From contig NZ_LT727812.1 of NCBI RefSeq assembly GCF_900162665.1, positions 282,246-343,482 of the forward strand: 61,237 bases of DNA, written 5' to 3'. This document shows, piece by piece, positions 21,102 to 31,531 of this stretch. How positions within the stretch are numbered: position 1 is the first letter of the stretch; every line of letters begins with the position of its first letter. The notes under the pieces are model-generated. The model had not been told where the DNA came from and made no database searches. It was given only the letters and a program-made list of their open reading frames with translations. A program made the translations under genes and the position numbers. This DNA is from Oceanobacillus sojae. Its GTDB lineage: Bacteria > Bacillota > Bacilli > Bacillales > Amphibacillaceae.

Positions 21102-21142
21102 AAAAAAGTGCTGGACATATTGTGTCTCAGCACTTTTTCTTA
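21102..21142 (+). terminator. Terminator of BCCT transporter 2
   Basis: Stem AAAAAAGTGCTG/CAGCACTTTTT directly after the stop codon, followed by CTTATTTCTT. Confidence 0.88.
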
Positions 21143-21317
21143 TTTCTTGGATTGTTAAAATTATCTGCTTTAACTTTTTGTATATAACTGGAGTTCAATC
21201 AATATTTCTAAACTCCGGCAATTTTTAAATAATTTTAAACATCGATAAAACAAACCATGATCAGGATACTTCTTTCATAAATTCTTCATACTTATTTATA
21301 GTGTAAAAAGCTTTATT

Positions 21318-22172
21318 TTATAAAATATCGTAAACTGAATATGACCCCAAAATAGTTACCTGACATCCAAGCGCTTCTAGCTCAGCCTTAGCGCCGGGAA
21401 GCAGTACATCATCGTATGCCTGTTCCACATCAATAATAAAGAAATAATTGCCCAGTCCAGTCTTTGTCGGTCTGGATTCAATCTTGGATAAGTTCAATTT
21501 ACGCCAGGCAAAAGCAGAAAGAATCTGATGCAGAGCACCCGCCTTATCACTTGGTAAAGTGATTAATAGCGTTGTTTTTTCGCCCTTAGCCTCTCGCTTA
21601 ATGTTAACTTTTTCCGGATGATGGGAAAGGATAAGAAAACGAGTATGATTATTTGGATAATCATGAATATTTTCCTTAAATATTTCCAATCCATATTCTG
21701 AAGCAGCAGCGCGATTCCCAATAGCTGCTATCGGTTTATCGGAGCTGCTGACCATTTCTGCTGCTCTTGCAGTTGAAGTAGTAACAGCTACTTTGGCGTG
21801 GTTGAAATGATGATGCAGATATTGTTGACATTGTGCGATTGCATGACTATGCGAATGAACTTCTTCTATTTCTTCCTCTTTGCTGATCATATTACTGCGA
21901 ACAAGTAAATGCATTTGAATTGGAACAACAATTTCCCCTACTACAGGAATTCTTACTTGATGTATTAAATAATCAACGGTCAGCTGAACTGTACCTTCAA
22001 TTGCGTTTTCCAGGGGGACCACTGCAATATCAATTTCTCCGTTGTCTACAGCATCGATACATTCTGGAATCGTTTTATAATCTTCTTTATGTTCCCCATT
22101 GAAAGTTGCATCTACTGCTATTTTTGTAAATGTTCCCTTGGGTCCTAAATAACCAATACTCGTCAACTTCAT
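21318..22172 (-). CDS. pheA: Prephenate dehydratase
   Basis: Converts prephenate to phenylpyruvate in phenylalanine synthesis. The 284 residues contain a two-lobed periplasmic-binding-like catalytic domain (YLGPKGTFT near the start, TSTARAAEMV around 136) and a C-terminal ACT domain with the ESRP motif that binds phenylalanine for feedback inhibition. ATG after TAGGAGGAA. In B. subtilis pheB sits between obg and pheA; here that space holds only a structured repeat. Confidence 0.96.
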   Translation of the reverse strand: MKLTSIGYLGPKGTFTKIAVDATFNGEHKEDYKTIPECIDAVDNGEIDIAVVPLENAIEGTVQLTVDYLIHQVRIPVVGEIVVPIQMHLLVRSNMISKEEEIEEVHSHSHAIAQCQQYLHHHFNHAKVAVTTSTARAAEMVSSSDKPIAAIGNRAAASEYGLEIFKENIHDYPNNHTRFLILSHHPEKVNIKREAKGEKTTLLITLPSDKAGALHQILSAFAWRKLNLSKIESRPTKTGLGNYFFIIDVEQAYDDVLLPGAKAELEALGCQVTILGSYSVYDIL

Positions 22173-22190
22173 TTCCTCCTAAATAGAAAA

Positions 22191-22336
22191 GTGCAAAGCG
22201 CCAGTTTAAAATGTAAAAAATAGAGCCCCTGTACTTTAGGACGGTTTGACTGGATCCGTCCTTTCTTCCCTTTTTGCGGATGCTTTATCACAGGGGCTCT
22301 CTTTTCAGCTCTCCGGTTTTGGCGCTTAGAGCTGAA
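22191..22336. repeat. Dispersed hairpin repeat, second family (short copy)
   Basis: Outer ends AAAGCGCCAGTTTAAAA (from 22196) and GGTTTTGGCGCTTAGAGCTG (to 22334) resemble the ends of the element at 60311-60512. The centre holds a GAGCCCCTGT/ACAGGGGCTC stem and an inner GGACGG/CCGTCC stem. Confidence 0.55.
22216..22299 (-). terminator. Terminator of the obgE transcript within the repeat
   Basis: On the - strand a 10-bp GC-rich stem GAGCCCCTGT/ACAGGGGCTC is followed by TATTTTTTA. The loop itself contains a GGACGG/CCGTCC hairpin. Confidence 0.7.
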
Positions 22337-22347
22337 CAAATCAAAAA

Positions 22348-23628
22348 CTACTCAATAAAATCAAATTCATAATCTAACAGGCGGACAGTATCACCGTCTT
22401 TTGCTCCGCGTTCACGCAGCGCTTTGTCAACGCCCATCCCTCTTAATTGGCGGGAGAAACGCTGAACAGCTTCATCATGCTGAAAGTCGGTCATTTTAAA
22501 CAATGTCTCGATCCGGTGGCCATAAAGGACAAAAGCACCATCTGGATCTCTTGTTATATGGAAAGGATCCTCTTCCTTCTGATAACGATAGACAACTGTT
22601 TCATCAGCCGGTTCTATCTCCTGTTCATATTTTGGAATCTCCTCCAGCTTATCTGCCACGGCAAATAATAAATCTCTCAAACCGTCTTTTGTTATGGCTG
22701 AAATTCTATATATAGGGATTTCTTCTCCAAGCTTTTCTTGAAACGCACCCAAATTTTCTTCAGCGCCCGGCATGTCCATTTTATTTGCAGCGATGATTTG
22801 CGGTCTTGTTAAGAGCTTCTTATCATAGGCAGCCAGCTCTTCATTAATCTTCACATAGTCCTCATAAGGATCGCGTCCTTCAGTTCCTGCCATATCAATC
22901 ACATGTACAATAACCCTTGTACGCTCTACATGACGCAGGAATTGATGTCCCAATCCGACACCTTGAGAAGCACCTTCAATTAAGCCGGGCAAATCTGCCA
23001 TTACAAAGCTGCGCTGATCTCCTGTATCAACAACACCGAGATTAGGAGCGATTGTTGTAAAATGATAAGCAGCAACCTTTGGCTTGGCAGCACTGACTAC
23101 AGACAGCAATGTAGATTTACCGACGCTTGGAAAACCGACTAATCCCACATCAGCAATCAGCTTCAGTTCAACTTTAATATTACGCTCCTGACCAGGCTCC
23201 CCGTTTTCAGCCATATCTGGAGCTGGATTGCGAGGATTGGCAAATCTGGTGTTGCCTCTTCCTCCACGACCGCCTTTTGCAATAACAGCCTCTTGCTCAT
23301 GATTTGTTAAATCAGCAATAACTTCGCCTGTATCTTCATCTATTACCGTAGTGCCCGGCGGTACAGGAATAACATAGGCAGCAGCATTTTTCCCATGCTG
23401 TGTTTTGCTCATGCCATTTTCACCGCGTTTCCCTTTAAAATGGCGGTTATATCGGAAATCCATCAATGTGTTTAGACCTTCATCTACTTTAAAGACAATA
23501 TTTGCTCCGTTCCCGCCGTCTCCGCCTGCTGGTCCACCTTTAGGAACATATTTCTCTCGACGATACGCAACCAGTCCATTTCCGCCGTCACCGGCCTTTA
23601 CATATACACTCACCTGATCGACAAACAT
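22348..23628 (-). CDS. obgE: Obg GTPase (ribosome assembly and stress)
   Basis: Essential GTPase associated with the 50S subunit, ppGpp response and the sporulation phosphorelay. The 426 residues contain the glycine-rich OBG domain (about 1-158, [11 protein letters not shown]), the G domain with GFPSVGKST (G1), DLPGLIEGA (G3) and NKMD (G4), and a C-terminal OCT domain. ATG lies 2 nt after the spo0B stop, with AAAGAGGTGA in the end of spo0B as ribosome-binding site. Confidence 0.97.
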   Translation of the reverse strand: MFVDQVSVYVKAGDGGNGLVAYRREKYVPKGGPAGGDGGNGANIVFKVDEGLNTLMDFRYNRHFKGKRGENGMSKTQHGKNAAAYVIPVPPGTTVIDEDTGEVIADLTNHEQEAVIAKGGRGGRGNTRFANPRNPAPDMAENGEPGQERNIKVELKLIADVGLVGFPSVGKSTLLSVVSAAKPKVAAYHFTTIAPNLGVVDTGDQRSFVMADLPGLIEGASQGVGLGHQFLRHVERTRVIVHVIDMAGTEGRDPYEDYVKINEELAAYDKKLLTRPQIIAANKMDMPGAEENLGAFQEKLGEEIPIYRISAITKDGLRDLLFAVADKLEEIPKYEQEIEPADETVVYRYQKEEDPFHITRDPDGAFVLYGHRIETLFKMTDFQHDEAVQRFSRQLRGMGVDKALRERGAKDGDTVRLLDYEFDFIE

Positions 23629-23630
23629 TG

Positions 23631-24164
23631 CTAATCACCTCTTTCTTCTTTTGCTAAATTCCATTCAAAATTCATTTTTTCGTTCTCCTGTGTTACAGAA
23701 ATACCATATTGCTGTTCTATATTTTCAATACTTATTTTCTCAAGGATAATATCTTTTATAATCATCCTGATTACCCATTGTGTTTTTTGCTCTTCAATAT
23801 GAAGAGCAAGATCGTATACAAGTAAATCTTGTGCAGCTTCTGATAAGAAAGCTAATAGTTTTTTACAGGACGATAGAAGCTCCTGCTCATCTATCTTTTT
23901 TGTAGAAGATTCGAGTAAATCTACATGATACGTTAATGCAAAGGCAGGATATGTCTCTTGAAACTGTAAAATCCATATCATAAGCTTATCAGCATTTAAC
24001 CGCATCAGTTTCCGTTCCTCTTCATAGTATTCCAAAACATTATCCAAATTCATTTTTGCCTTATCCGCTTTCCCCATAGTTAAATAACCGGAAACAATTT
24101 GTAATCGGTTCATTAAATCATGTCTGTATTTTTGTATTAAACGAACTGTCTCCTTTTCGTCCAT
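23631..24164 (-). CDS. spo0B: Sporulation initiation phosphotransferase Spo0B
   Basis: Passes phosphate from Spo0F to Spo0A in the sporulation phosphorelay. The 177 residues start with a helical hairpin holding the phospho-acceptor histidine at residue 15 in [15 protein letters not shown], followed by a degenerate kinase-like C-terminal domain. The position between rpmA and obg is the standard Bacillus arrangement. ATG after GAGGTGAAGG. Divergent in sequence outside the H-box, as usual for this family. Confidence 0.93.
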   Translation of the reverse strand: MDEKETVRLIQKYRHDLMNRLQIVSGYLTMGKADKAKMNLDNVLEYYEEERKLMRLNADKLMIWILQFQETYPAFALTYHVDLLESSTKKIDEQELLSSCKKLLAFLSEAAQDLLVYDLALHIEEQKTQWVIRMIIKDIILEKISIENIEQQYGISVTQENEKMNFEWNLAKEERGD

Positions 24165-24251
24165 TCCTTCACCTCATTAAAATTGAGTATAGCAGAAAAC
24201 ACAGCAAATCAAAAGCAGTAAAACGGAAGCATTCGACAATATCCGGAAAAT

Positions 24252-24290
24252 GAAAGCAGGCTGCCGAGAGATTATCTCGACAGCCTGCCT
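24252..24290 (-). terminator. Terminator of rplU-prp-rpmA operon
   Basis: Stem GCAGGCTG..CGAGA with TCTCG..CAGCCTGC, followed on the - strand by TTTCATTTT. It separates the ribosomal operon from spo0B-obgE. Confidence 0.8.
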
Positions 24291-24319
24291 TGTTCCTTAA
24301 CTATACTGTTAACCTAGCA

Positions 24320-24954
<635 letters not shown>

Positions 24955-24971
24955 TATGAATAACAGAACCC

Positions 24972-25280
24972 TTATAAGCTGATTTTGTCAACTACAAGTT
25001 TTGTGTATGGCTGACGATGACCTTGTTTACGATGATAGTTCTTTTTAGGCTTGAACTTCACAACATCAATTTTCTTTTGACGGCCATGCTTTTCAACCTT
25101 AGCTGTTACAGTTGCGCCCTCAACGTATGGAGCACCAACCTTCACATCGTCTCCTCCGACGAATAGGACTTTTTCAAAAGTTACTGTGTCGTTTACTTCA
25201 CCAGCAACCTTCTCTACATAGATTTCTTGTCCTTCAGTTACTTTAACTTGTTTACCACCAGTTTCAATAATTGCGTACAT
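24972..25280 (-). CDS. rplU: 50S ribosomal protein L21
   Basis: A 102-residue protein binding 23S rRNA. Typical start [14 protein letters not shown] and C-terminal [19 protein letters not shown]. First gene of the rplU-prp-rpmA operon, preceded by a structured L21 leader. ATG after AGGAGGTGCATATAA. Confidence 0.98.
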   Translation of the reverse strand: MYAIIETGGKQVKVTEGQEIYVEKVAGEVNDTVTFEKVLFVGGDDVKVGAPYVEGATVTAKVEKHGRQKKIDVVKFKPKKNYHRKQGHRQPYTKLVVDKISL

Positions 25281-25299
25281 TTATATGCACCTCCTCATT

Positions 25300-25386
25300 T
25301 AACTCAGACTCGCCATTCAGGTACTGCATCCTGCAGTTTTAAGACCTGTTCTGCGCGGTTGTAGCACGGGTGCTACTTAGAATAAC
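25300..25386 (-). ncRNA. L21 ribosomal protein leader
   Basis: 5' untranslated structure of rplU: on the - strand a perfect GTAGCACCCGTGCTAC hairpin (25376-25361), then CCGCGCAGAACAGGTCTT, a CTGCAGGATGCAG hairpin and GGCGAGTC. Arrangement and position match the known L21 leader of Bacillaceae, thought to mediate autoregulation. Confidence 0.8.
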
Positions 25387-25392
25387 AGATAA

Positions 25393-25422
25393 ATCTTATC
25401 ATTTTACAGGTTCCATTGTCAA
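25393..25422 (-). promoter_or_regulatory. rplU promoter
   Basis: TTGACA (25422-25417), an 18-nt spacer and TAAGAT (25398-25393) on the - strand, just before the L21 leader. Confidence 0.75.
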
Positions 25423-25593
25423 CCTTTTTTAATAATCTTAGCTGAAAATGCTTAACTATAATATAGTATGGAAGCTTTTATATTTCATACATTTACTCAT
25501 ATAAACAGCTTGTTTATCATATATATACTTGTACCAATCTAAGAAGGAATTTGTTTCTGATATTATTATCTTTAAAAAAGGATTGTGAGATGG

Positions 25594-26376
25594 ATGGATA
25601 AAAACTTAAAAAAAATTCGTAAATCAATTGAAATGCGTCAAAAAGTAAAAGGGTTAAATAGAGCAAAACAAGGTAATCAAGAGGATTATTTACAAAGTAA
25701 CGCATTACCCGATATAGAAGAATCTCACGGTTTTTATCCTTCTATATCTTCCAGCCATACAAATTCAGCAATTCCTGAAAATAATTCCCGTATTGCCAGT
25801 ATTGCAGTGAAAGCTCTATTGTCCGTTTCGCTTTTTCTGGGAACAGCCCTTGTAACAGAAGTAGACAAACCTTTTATGGAGCAGCCCAAAGAATGGATAA
25901 CTTCCAATTTAACCAATCAATTCCCTTTTGCTAAGGTGAATGCCTGGTATTCTGAGGCATTTGGGACTCCCTTATCCTTCAGACCGGGCACAGTTGCAGA
26001 AGAAGTTGTTACAGATCCAACATATCTTCCGGTGAATGGAACCATTTCAGAACACTTCCACGAAAATGGCCAAGGTGTCTATATTGATGCAGACGGAGAA
26101 GAAAACGTGGCTGCAGTTGGAGAAGGTATTGTGGTATTTGCCGGCAATGATCGTTCTACAGATAAAACAGTAAAGGTTCAGCATGCAGACGGCTCTACGA
26201 CACAATATGGTTTTTTAGATTCGATCGATGTTCATTTATATCAGCATATCTCTAATGGTCAAGTTCTTGGAACGTTAGGAAAAGAAAGCGGCAATCAATC
26301 TGTTTTTTTCGCAATAGAGCAAGAAAACCAATATATTGATCCTGAGCAGGTGATTCTGGTTGATCAACAGCCTTAA
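25594..26376 (+). CDS. spoIVFA: Stage IV sporulation protein FA
   Basis: Mother-cell membrane protein that, with BofA, holds the SpoIVFB protease inactive until the forespore signal arrives. The 260 residues have a basic N-terminal cytoplasmic part, one transmembrane helix (about 72-92) and an external M23/LytM-like C-terminal domain (GEGIVVFAGN...VKVQHADGSTTQYG). The domain appears to lack the full set of zinc ligands, fitting a non-catalytic role. ATG 25594 lies 11 nt after AAAAAAGGA; a GTG at 25585 is too close to it. Sigma-E-like -10 boxes (CATACATT at 25486, CATATAAA at 25498) lie upstream. Confidence 0.9.
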   Translation: MDKNLKKIRKSIEMRQKVKGLNRAKQGNQEDYLQSNALPDIEESHGFYPSISSSHTNSAIPENNSRIASIAVKALLSVSLFLGTALVTEVDKPFMEQPKEWITSNLTNQFPFAKVNAWYSEAFGTPLSFRPGTVAEEVVTDPTYLPVNGTISEHFHENGQGVYIDADGEENVAAVGEGIVVFAGNDRSTDKTVKVQHADGSTTQYGFLDSIDVHLYQHISNGQVLGTLGKESGNQSVFFAIEQENQYIDPEQVILVDQQP

Positions 26377-27226
26377 AACTTCTATACAACTCATTCATTT
26401 CCACCCTATCTTGTGGATATTTATTCTCGTTTCTTTTTTGACAGGCTCTTTCACAGAACTGGCTATTATTTTCAGTATTGTTTTTCTCCATGAATTGGGG
26501 CACTACATTGCTGCTTCTTCCTTTAAATGGCGAATTTCATCTATTGTTCTCTGGGCTTTTGGCGGAGTAATGAAAACAGATGAACACGGGACCCGTCCTG
26601 TCCGCGAGGAGGCGATCGTTATCCTTGCAGGACCATTTGTACAGATTTTAATTTATGGCTTTTTGTATGGCGGTTCTTCCTTTGGAGTAATTCCAGATTA
26701 TTACTTTGAATTAATGCTTTATTATAATACAATTATTCTCCTGTTTAATCTGCTGCCAATTTGGCCATTGGACGGCGGTAAGCTGGTTTTCTTAGCCTTA
26801 ACTACTTTCTTAACCTTTAAAAAAGCATATTATGCAACGATTATCGGTTCTTTAGCGATATGCGTAATAATCGTTTTAGGACAGCTACTTTTTTTCCCAT
26901 TTACGTTAAGCAGCTTTCTTATCTGGCTCTTCTTAATACAGGAAAATTGGAAAGAATGGAAATATCGCTTTTATGTTTTTATCCGTTTTCTTTTAAAGAG
27001 ATACGAAGGAGGAAATTTTGTACGTGCCATTAAACCAATTTACGCATCTCCTCAGGACAGTTTTTTAGATGTATTAACCCGTTTTCATCGTGAAAAGAAG
27101 CATACCATCTATATTGAATATCCTGACAGAGAGCGGATTTCTGTGGAGGATAATGAGTGTTTAGATTATTATTTTAATGAAAGACCCTATCGAAAGACAA
27201 TTGGGGAAGTATTTACCGGTTACTAA
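26360..27226 (+). CDS. spoIVFB: Intramembrane metalloprotease SpoIVFB
   Basis: Site-2-protease family enzyme that cuts pro-sigma-K in the mother cell. The 288 residues, same length as in B. subtilis, show the zinc motif HELGH (FLHELGHYIAA), the second motif PIWPLDGGK, about six helices, and a C-terminal CBS-like domain that senses ATP in the family. The start is TTG 26360, 6 nt after AGGTGA, inside the end of spoIVFA (17-bp overlap). Confidence 0.95.
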   Translation: MINSLKTSIQLIHFHPILWIFILVSFLTGSFTELAIIFSIVFLHELGHYIAASSFKWRISSIVLWAFGGVMKTDEHGTRPVREEAIVILAGPFVQILIYGFLYGGSSFGVIPDYYFELMLYYNTIILLFNLLPIWPLDGGKLVFLALTTFLTFKKAYYATIIGSLAICVIIVLGQLLFFPFTLSSFLIWLFLIQENWKEWKYRFYVFIRFLLKRYEGGNFVRAIKPIYASPQDSFLDVLTRFHREKKHTIYIEYPDRERISVEDNECLDYYFNERPYRKTIGEVFTGY

Positions 27227-27233
27227 AAAATAA

Positions 27234-27269
27234 ACATCCGACGGATTTTGTGATCTGTCGGATGTTTTC
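27234..27269. terminator. Bidirectional terminator between spoIVFB and minD
   Basis: Perfect stem ACATCCGAC/GTCGGATGT with TTTTCTT to the right and an A-rich left flank, serving both converging genes. Confidence 0.85.
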
Positions 27270-27280
27270 TTGATTCATTA

Positions 27281-28075
27281 TTATATTTTAAAAAATGCCT
27301 TTATTTTCTGCATAAATCCTTTTTCTTCCTCCAGTGACTGCAAGGGAACTGTTTCTCCCAAGATTCTTCTGGCTATATTGCGATAGCTGATCGAAGATTT
27401 GAAATTTGGAGAGAGAGAAATTGGTTCTCCTTTATTGGAAGCTTTAATCATTTCTTCATCGTCAGCAACAATGCCTATTAAATCAATTGCCAACAATTGA
27501 ACGATATCATCTATATCCAGCATATCGCCGTTTTTCATCATATGATTGCGAATTCGGTTAATAATTAGTCTCGGAGGCTCTACCATATTCTCTTTTTCGA
27601 TAAGTCCTATGATACGATCGGCATCCCGTACACTTGAATTTTCAGGCGTCGTTACAACAATGGCTCTGTCAGCACCGGCAATTGCATTTTGAAAGCCTTG
27701 TTCAATACCGGCAGGGCAATCTATAATAATATAATCATACTCTTGCTTCAGTTCTGAAACAATTTCTTTCATGCCTTCTGTCGTAACAGCAGATTTATCA
27801 CTTGTTTGTGCAGCAGGAAGCAATGAAAGGTAATCAAAACGTTTATCTTTGATTAGAGCCTGCTGCAGCTTGCAGCGTCCCTGAATAACATCGACAATAT
27901 CATAAATAATCCGATTTTCAAGTCCCATAATTACATCTAAATTTCGCAGGCCGATATCTGTATCAATTAAACATACTTTTTTATCCATTAAAGCTAAAGA
28001 TGTACCAATATTTGCAGATGTAGTTGTTTTACCAACCCCACCCTTCCCGGATGTAATTACAATCGCTTCACCCAT
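27281..28075 (-). CDS. minD: Septum site-determining ATPase MinD
   Basis: Membrane-associated ATPase that positions MinC to block polar division. Deviant Walker A GKGGVGKTTTSAN at the N-terminus, the DTDIGLRNLD segment, and a C-terminal amphipathic membrane-targeting helix (GFMQKIKAFFKI). 264 residues. The ATG overlaps the end of minC by 8 bp. Confidence 0.97.
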   Translation of the reverse strand: MGEAIVITSGKGGVGKTTTSANIGTSLALMDKKVCLIDTDIGLRNLDVIMGLENRIIYDIVDVIQGRCKLQQALIKDKRFDYLSLLPAAQTSDKSAVTTEGMKEIVSELKQEYDYIIIDCPAGIEQGFQNAIAGADRAIVVTTPENSSVRDADRIIGLIEKENMVEPPRLIINRIRNHMMKNGDMLDIDDIVQLLAIDLIGIVADDEEMIKASNKGEPISLSPNFKSSISYRNIARRILGETVPLQSLEEEKGFMQKIKAFFKI

Positions 28076-28754
28076 TATTCATTCTCCTCTCAAATGCGCT
28101 AATCACCTTTCTCTGTTTAGAAAGTGTTTTAATCGAATCGATCACAATCTTGTTCTGATCTGGATCAATGATTCCGCATTCCATGTATACGCCATCAGCT
28201 TCATAATCAGGTGCCCGGCTAATATATTCTGCAATTCGAAGCTGCGCCGGCTTCATATAGGAAGCAGCTATAAAAGCCTCTTGATCTCCATCTATACCGG
28301 CGTGCGCAATTCCTAATAAATTCCCCATAATATAGATATTCCCGCTGGCTCTTACTCTGCCGCCGGGGTTCACATCACCAATTAACAGTAAATCTCCTTT
28401 TGTTTCCAGTACTTGTCCGGATCTGACAATCTGATTAACTACTTTTAATTGACTTTCATCGAGCCATGTTTTTGCATCTTTAATTGGTATAACATCTGAT
28501 TCCATCGCTTCAATTTGAAAACGGTTTTTTTCTTCAATAATTTCTTTTAATTGATGACGCTGCTCTTCCGTTAAATAACGATGACCGAGTTTTACTTTAA
28601 CCGAAACAACAGGCTCTTCTTTTTGCGGGGTGCTGGCGTCCAGTTTTTTTATCAGGTCTTGTAAAATCTCCTCAAAGGAAGAATTTTCATCAATAAATAA
28701 AATCAAACCATCTCTAGTACCTTTAATTGTGATGGTTGGTTTCGTTTCTTGCAC
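28068..28754 (-). CDS. minC: Septum site-determining protein MinC
   Basis: FtsZ polymerisation inhibitor, 228 residues. The N-terminal domain begins PTITIKGTRDGL; the C-terminal beta-helix domain contains LLIGDVNPGGRVRASGNIYIMG. The start is placed at GTG 28754, 7 nt after AGAGGTGA; an upstream in-frame GTG at 28784 has no ribosome-binding site. Overlaps minD. Follows mreD, as in B. subtilis mreBCD-minCD. Confidence 0.95.
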   Translation of the reverse strand: MQETKPTITIKGTRDGLILFIDENSSFEEILQDLIKKLDASTPQKEEPVVSVKVKLGHRYLTEEQRHQLKEIIEEKNRFQIEAMESDVIPIKDAKTWLDESQLKVVNQIVRSGQVLETKGDLLLIGDVNPGGRVRASGNIYIMGNLLGIAHAGIDGDQEAFIAASYMKPAQLRIAEYISRAPDYEADGVYMECGIIDPDQNKIVIDSIKTLSKQRKVISAFERRMNNG

Positions 28755-28868
28755 GATACATTCACCTCTTTTTTCTACAGCCACATCTAATGAAGGATGC
28801 CGACTGAGCAGAGTCTGCTGCTCTTTAATAAATAATTCGGTTTTTCCGGTTTATTTCAAACGGTCAGA

Positions 28869-29393
28869 TTATGTTAATTCTGTACCCCATTTCCGCATTG
28901 GTTTTATAATAAACGGATAAATTAATACCAGGAATAATAGATTCATAAGAATTGTAGGTATTAACCGGTTCAATAAATACACTTCAATCGGCATATCTGT
29001 AAATCCAATAACGGTGAAAATGGCGTAAATACTAATATCAGCTATAGCTATTCCAAAAGCTGACAGCATCAGCAGTACATAAAAATTTCCCTGCAGCATT
29101 TTCTTCAAACCACGGACAATATAAATTACAAGTGCGTAAGAGAACATATAGACGCCCAAAACACCTGTATAAACGATATCAAAAAGCAATCCAAAAATAA
29201 GCGCATATAAAACAGCATAATAAGTATCATTACGGTCGTAGAAAATAGCAATATAAATTAATATGACAAACAGCCAGTGGGGCACAATCATATATGTACC
29301 CATTAACAGCTGATGAGGTAAAAGCTCTAAAGCGACTCCGGAGAGTACCATTACTGCGAAAAGTATCAAAGGGAATATTACACGTCTGGTCAA
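28869..29393 (-). CDS. mreD: Rod shape-determining protein MreD
   Basis: Integral membrane component of the elongasome, 174 residues with about five or six helices. TTG start at 29393 overlapping the mreC stop (TTGA), preceded by AGGGGATGA within mreC, so it is probably translationally coupled. Position after mreC supports the call, since the sequence itself is weakly conserved. Confidence 0.9.
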   Translation of the reverse strand: MTRRVIFPLILFAVMVLSGVALELLPHQLLMGTYMIVPHWLFVILIYIAIFYDRNDTYYAVLYALIFGLLFDIVYTGVLGVYMFSYALVIYIVRGLKKMLQGNFYVLLMLSAFGIAIADISIYAIFTVIGFTDMPIEVYLLNRLIPTILMNLLFLVLIYPFIIKPMRKWGTELT

Positions 29394-30271
29394 GACTCGT
29401 CATCCCCTTCTTCGTCTTCATCTTCCGGCTGGTCAATCGAACGATTCACCACAATCACATTCCGGATATCAAATAAATCTGCAGCCGGCTCCACCATTGC
29501 AATTCTTGTTAATCCATATTGATCAGCAACAACCTCTTTGACTTCACCAATGGTAATCCCTGCCGGAAATTCTCCGCCCAGCTCGGAGGAATATACGGTA
29601 TCTCCTTCTTCGATATCGGAATCAGACTCTTCAATAATACGGAATAAGAGCATCTCTGTTTCTTCATCAAACCCTTCAATCATTCCAAAAATATCACTGT
29701 CATCATCCCGTAATACCGTAGCAGAAACACGGTTAAATTCATCAAATCCAGTCAATAATTGCACGGTGGATGTATCTTTTGAAGTACGAAGAACTTTTCC
29801 AATCATTCCTTCGGCTGTTCTGACAACCATATTTTCCTGAACTCCGTCGCTTTCTCCACGGTTAATGGTTACCTGATCCACCCATTGTTCCGGCGAACGG
29901 GCGATTACGGTCGCATAGATTGGTTCATAATCCCGTGCTGTTTCCGTCATATCAATAATAGAGCGTAACTCTTCATTCTCATCTTCCAGCTTCTGCAAAT
30001 CATATACCATGCTTTTTTGTTGAGATAATTGTTCTCTCAACACCTGATTTTCTTCGTACGTTGTCTTAAAGTCACTAACGTTTGATGCAATATCAGTAAC
30101 AAACGTAACTGGAGCCTGCGCAATGTTCTGCACCCAGCCTACTGCATCACTGACAATCTTCTCGGCAAAGTTTAAATGCCCCCGACTGTTTAATGAATAT
30201 CCTATTAACACCACTAGTACAATAAATCCAATGAGGATCACAAATAATTTCTTACTTCGAAAAAAATTCAT
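29390..30271 (-). CDS. mreC: Rod shape-determining protein MreC
   Basis: Bitopic elongasome protein, 293 residues: an N-terminal transmembrane helix (about 9-27), a coiled coil (about 68-105) and an extracellular beta-barrel domain with DQVTINRGESDGVQENMVV and GGEFPAGITIGEV. The C-terminus is strongly acidic (DEDEEGDDES). Second gene of mreBCD. Confidence 0.95.
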   Translation of the reverse strand: MNFFRSKKLFVILIGFIVLVVLIGYSLNSRGHLNFAEKIVSDAVGWVQNIAQAPVTFVTDIASNVSDFKTTYEENQVLREQLSQQKSMVYDLQKLEDENEELRSIIDMTETARDYEPIYATVIARSPEQWVDQVTINRGESDGVQENMVVRTAEGMIGKVLRTSKDTSTVQLLTGFDEFNRVSATVLRDDDSDIFGMIEGFDEETEMLLFRIIEESDSDIEEGDTVYSSELGGEFPAGITIGEVKEVVADQYGLTRIAMVEPAADLFDIRNVIVVNRSIDQPEDEDEEGDDES

Positions 30272-30286
30272 ACAAACACCTACTTA

Positions 30287-31324
30287 TTAATTTAACGCGC
30301 GTGAAGACACACTTGGAGCAGAACGGAATTGATCGATATAATCAAGTGATTTGCCCGTTCCAATTGCTACGCTTTCCAACGGTTCATCTGTAACAAATAC
30401 TGGAATTTTTGTTTCCTCACTAATTACCTTGTCAAGATTTTTTAAAAGAGCGCCGCCGCCTGATAAGACAATACCCCGATCCATAATGTCAGCGGATAAT
30501 TCCGGCGGCGTTTTTTCTAATGTTGCTTTAACAGCATTAACAATTGCATCAATATTGTCATCTAAAGCTCCGGAAATTTCTTCAGATGTAACTGTAATTG
30601 TTTTTGGCAATCCCGTCAATAAATCGCGCCCTCTTAAATCCATTTCTTCTCCAACAATGCCTTGTTTAGCTGCTGCTATATCCATTTTAATCGATTCAGC
30701 CGATCTTTCTCCAATCATTAGGCTATAATTTTTTCTTATGTAAGAGATAATCGCCTCATCCATGTCATCTCCAGCAATCCGGATCGAATTGCTGGTTACA
30801 ATACCTCCTAAAGAAATAACAGCAATTTCAGTGGTTCCTCCGCCAATATCAACAATCATACTGCCTGTCGGTTCCCAAACAGGTAATCCTGCTCCAATTG
30901 CTGCAGCAAAAGGCTCTGCTATCGGATAAGCTTCTTTTGCACCTGCCTGTTTGGTTGCATCAATAACTGCTCTTTCCTCAACCATAGTAATCCCGGACGG
31001 GACACAGACCATTACATTGGGTTTTCTTGCAAAGAGAGAACGTTTCTTCATTGCTTTTTTCATATAGTAGCTCATCATAATGGAAGTTGTATCGTAATCT
31101 GCAATTACCCCATCCTTCATCGGGCGGATAACGGAGATATTTCCAGGTGTACGTCCAATCATCATTCTTGCATCACTTCCGACAGCCTCGACTGCCCCTG
31201 TCTCCAAATTTTTTGCCACAACAGATGGCTCGCGGACAATAACACCTTTGCCTTTTACATAGACTAATGTATTTGCTGTTCCTAAATCAATTCCTAAATC
31301 CTGAGAAATATTAAATATCCCCAT
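30287..31324 (-). CDS. mreB: Rod shape-determining actin homologue MreB
   Basis: Actin-like filament protein guiding lateral wall synthesis. 345 residues with phosphate-binding loops [11 protein letters not shown] and [11 protein letters not shown] and the adenosine motif LSGGGALL. The start is placed at ATG 31324, 9 nt after GGGGGAGG; the longer frame from 31357 reads through that Shine-Dalgarno. Confidence 0.97.
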   Translation of the reverse strand: MGIFNISQDLGIDLGTANTLVYVKGKGVIVREPSVVAKNLETGAVEAVGSDARMMIGRTPGNISVIRPMKDGVIADYDTTSIMMSYYMKKAMKKRSLFARKPNVMVCVPSGITMVEERAVIDATKQAGAKEAYPIAEPFAAAIGAGLPVWEPTGSMIVDIGGGTTEIAVISLGGIVTSNSIRIAGDDMDEAIISYIRKNYSLMIGERSAESIKMDIAAAKQGIVGEEMDLRGRDLLTGLPKTITVTSEEISGALDDNIDAIVNAVKATLEKTPPELSADIMDRGIVLSGGGALLKNLDKVISEETKIPVFVTDEPLESVAIGTGKSLDYIDQFRSAPSVSSRALN

Positions 31325-31441
31325 AAAATTCGTCCTCCCCCATTCTTTCATTAACAATTATATTTTCAGCTTTTCATTTTATATCAGCACGTATTGTAGA
31401 CTGAACTTTATCATAAATCAAGCTTTGTTTATACAATTTTA

Positions 31442-31478
31442 AGAAGCGCCACTTTTACATTTTTTGAAAAATGGCGCT
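31442..31478 (-). terminator. Hairpin after radC (possible terminator)
   Basis: AGCGCCA...TGGCGCT with an A/T-rich loop between radC and mreB. The T tail is weak. The arms resemble the ends of the second repeat family (22191, 60311), so it may instead be a minimal remnant of that family. Confidence 0.45.
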
Positions 31479-31531
31479 GAAAATTAATTCCATATACAAT
31501 TATACGAAAAAAATCCTAAAATAGATAGTAT

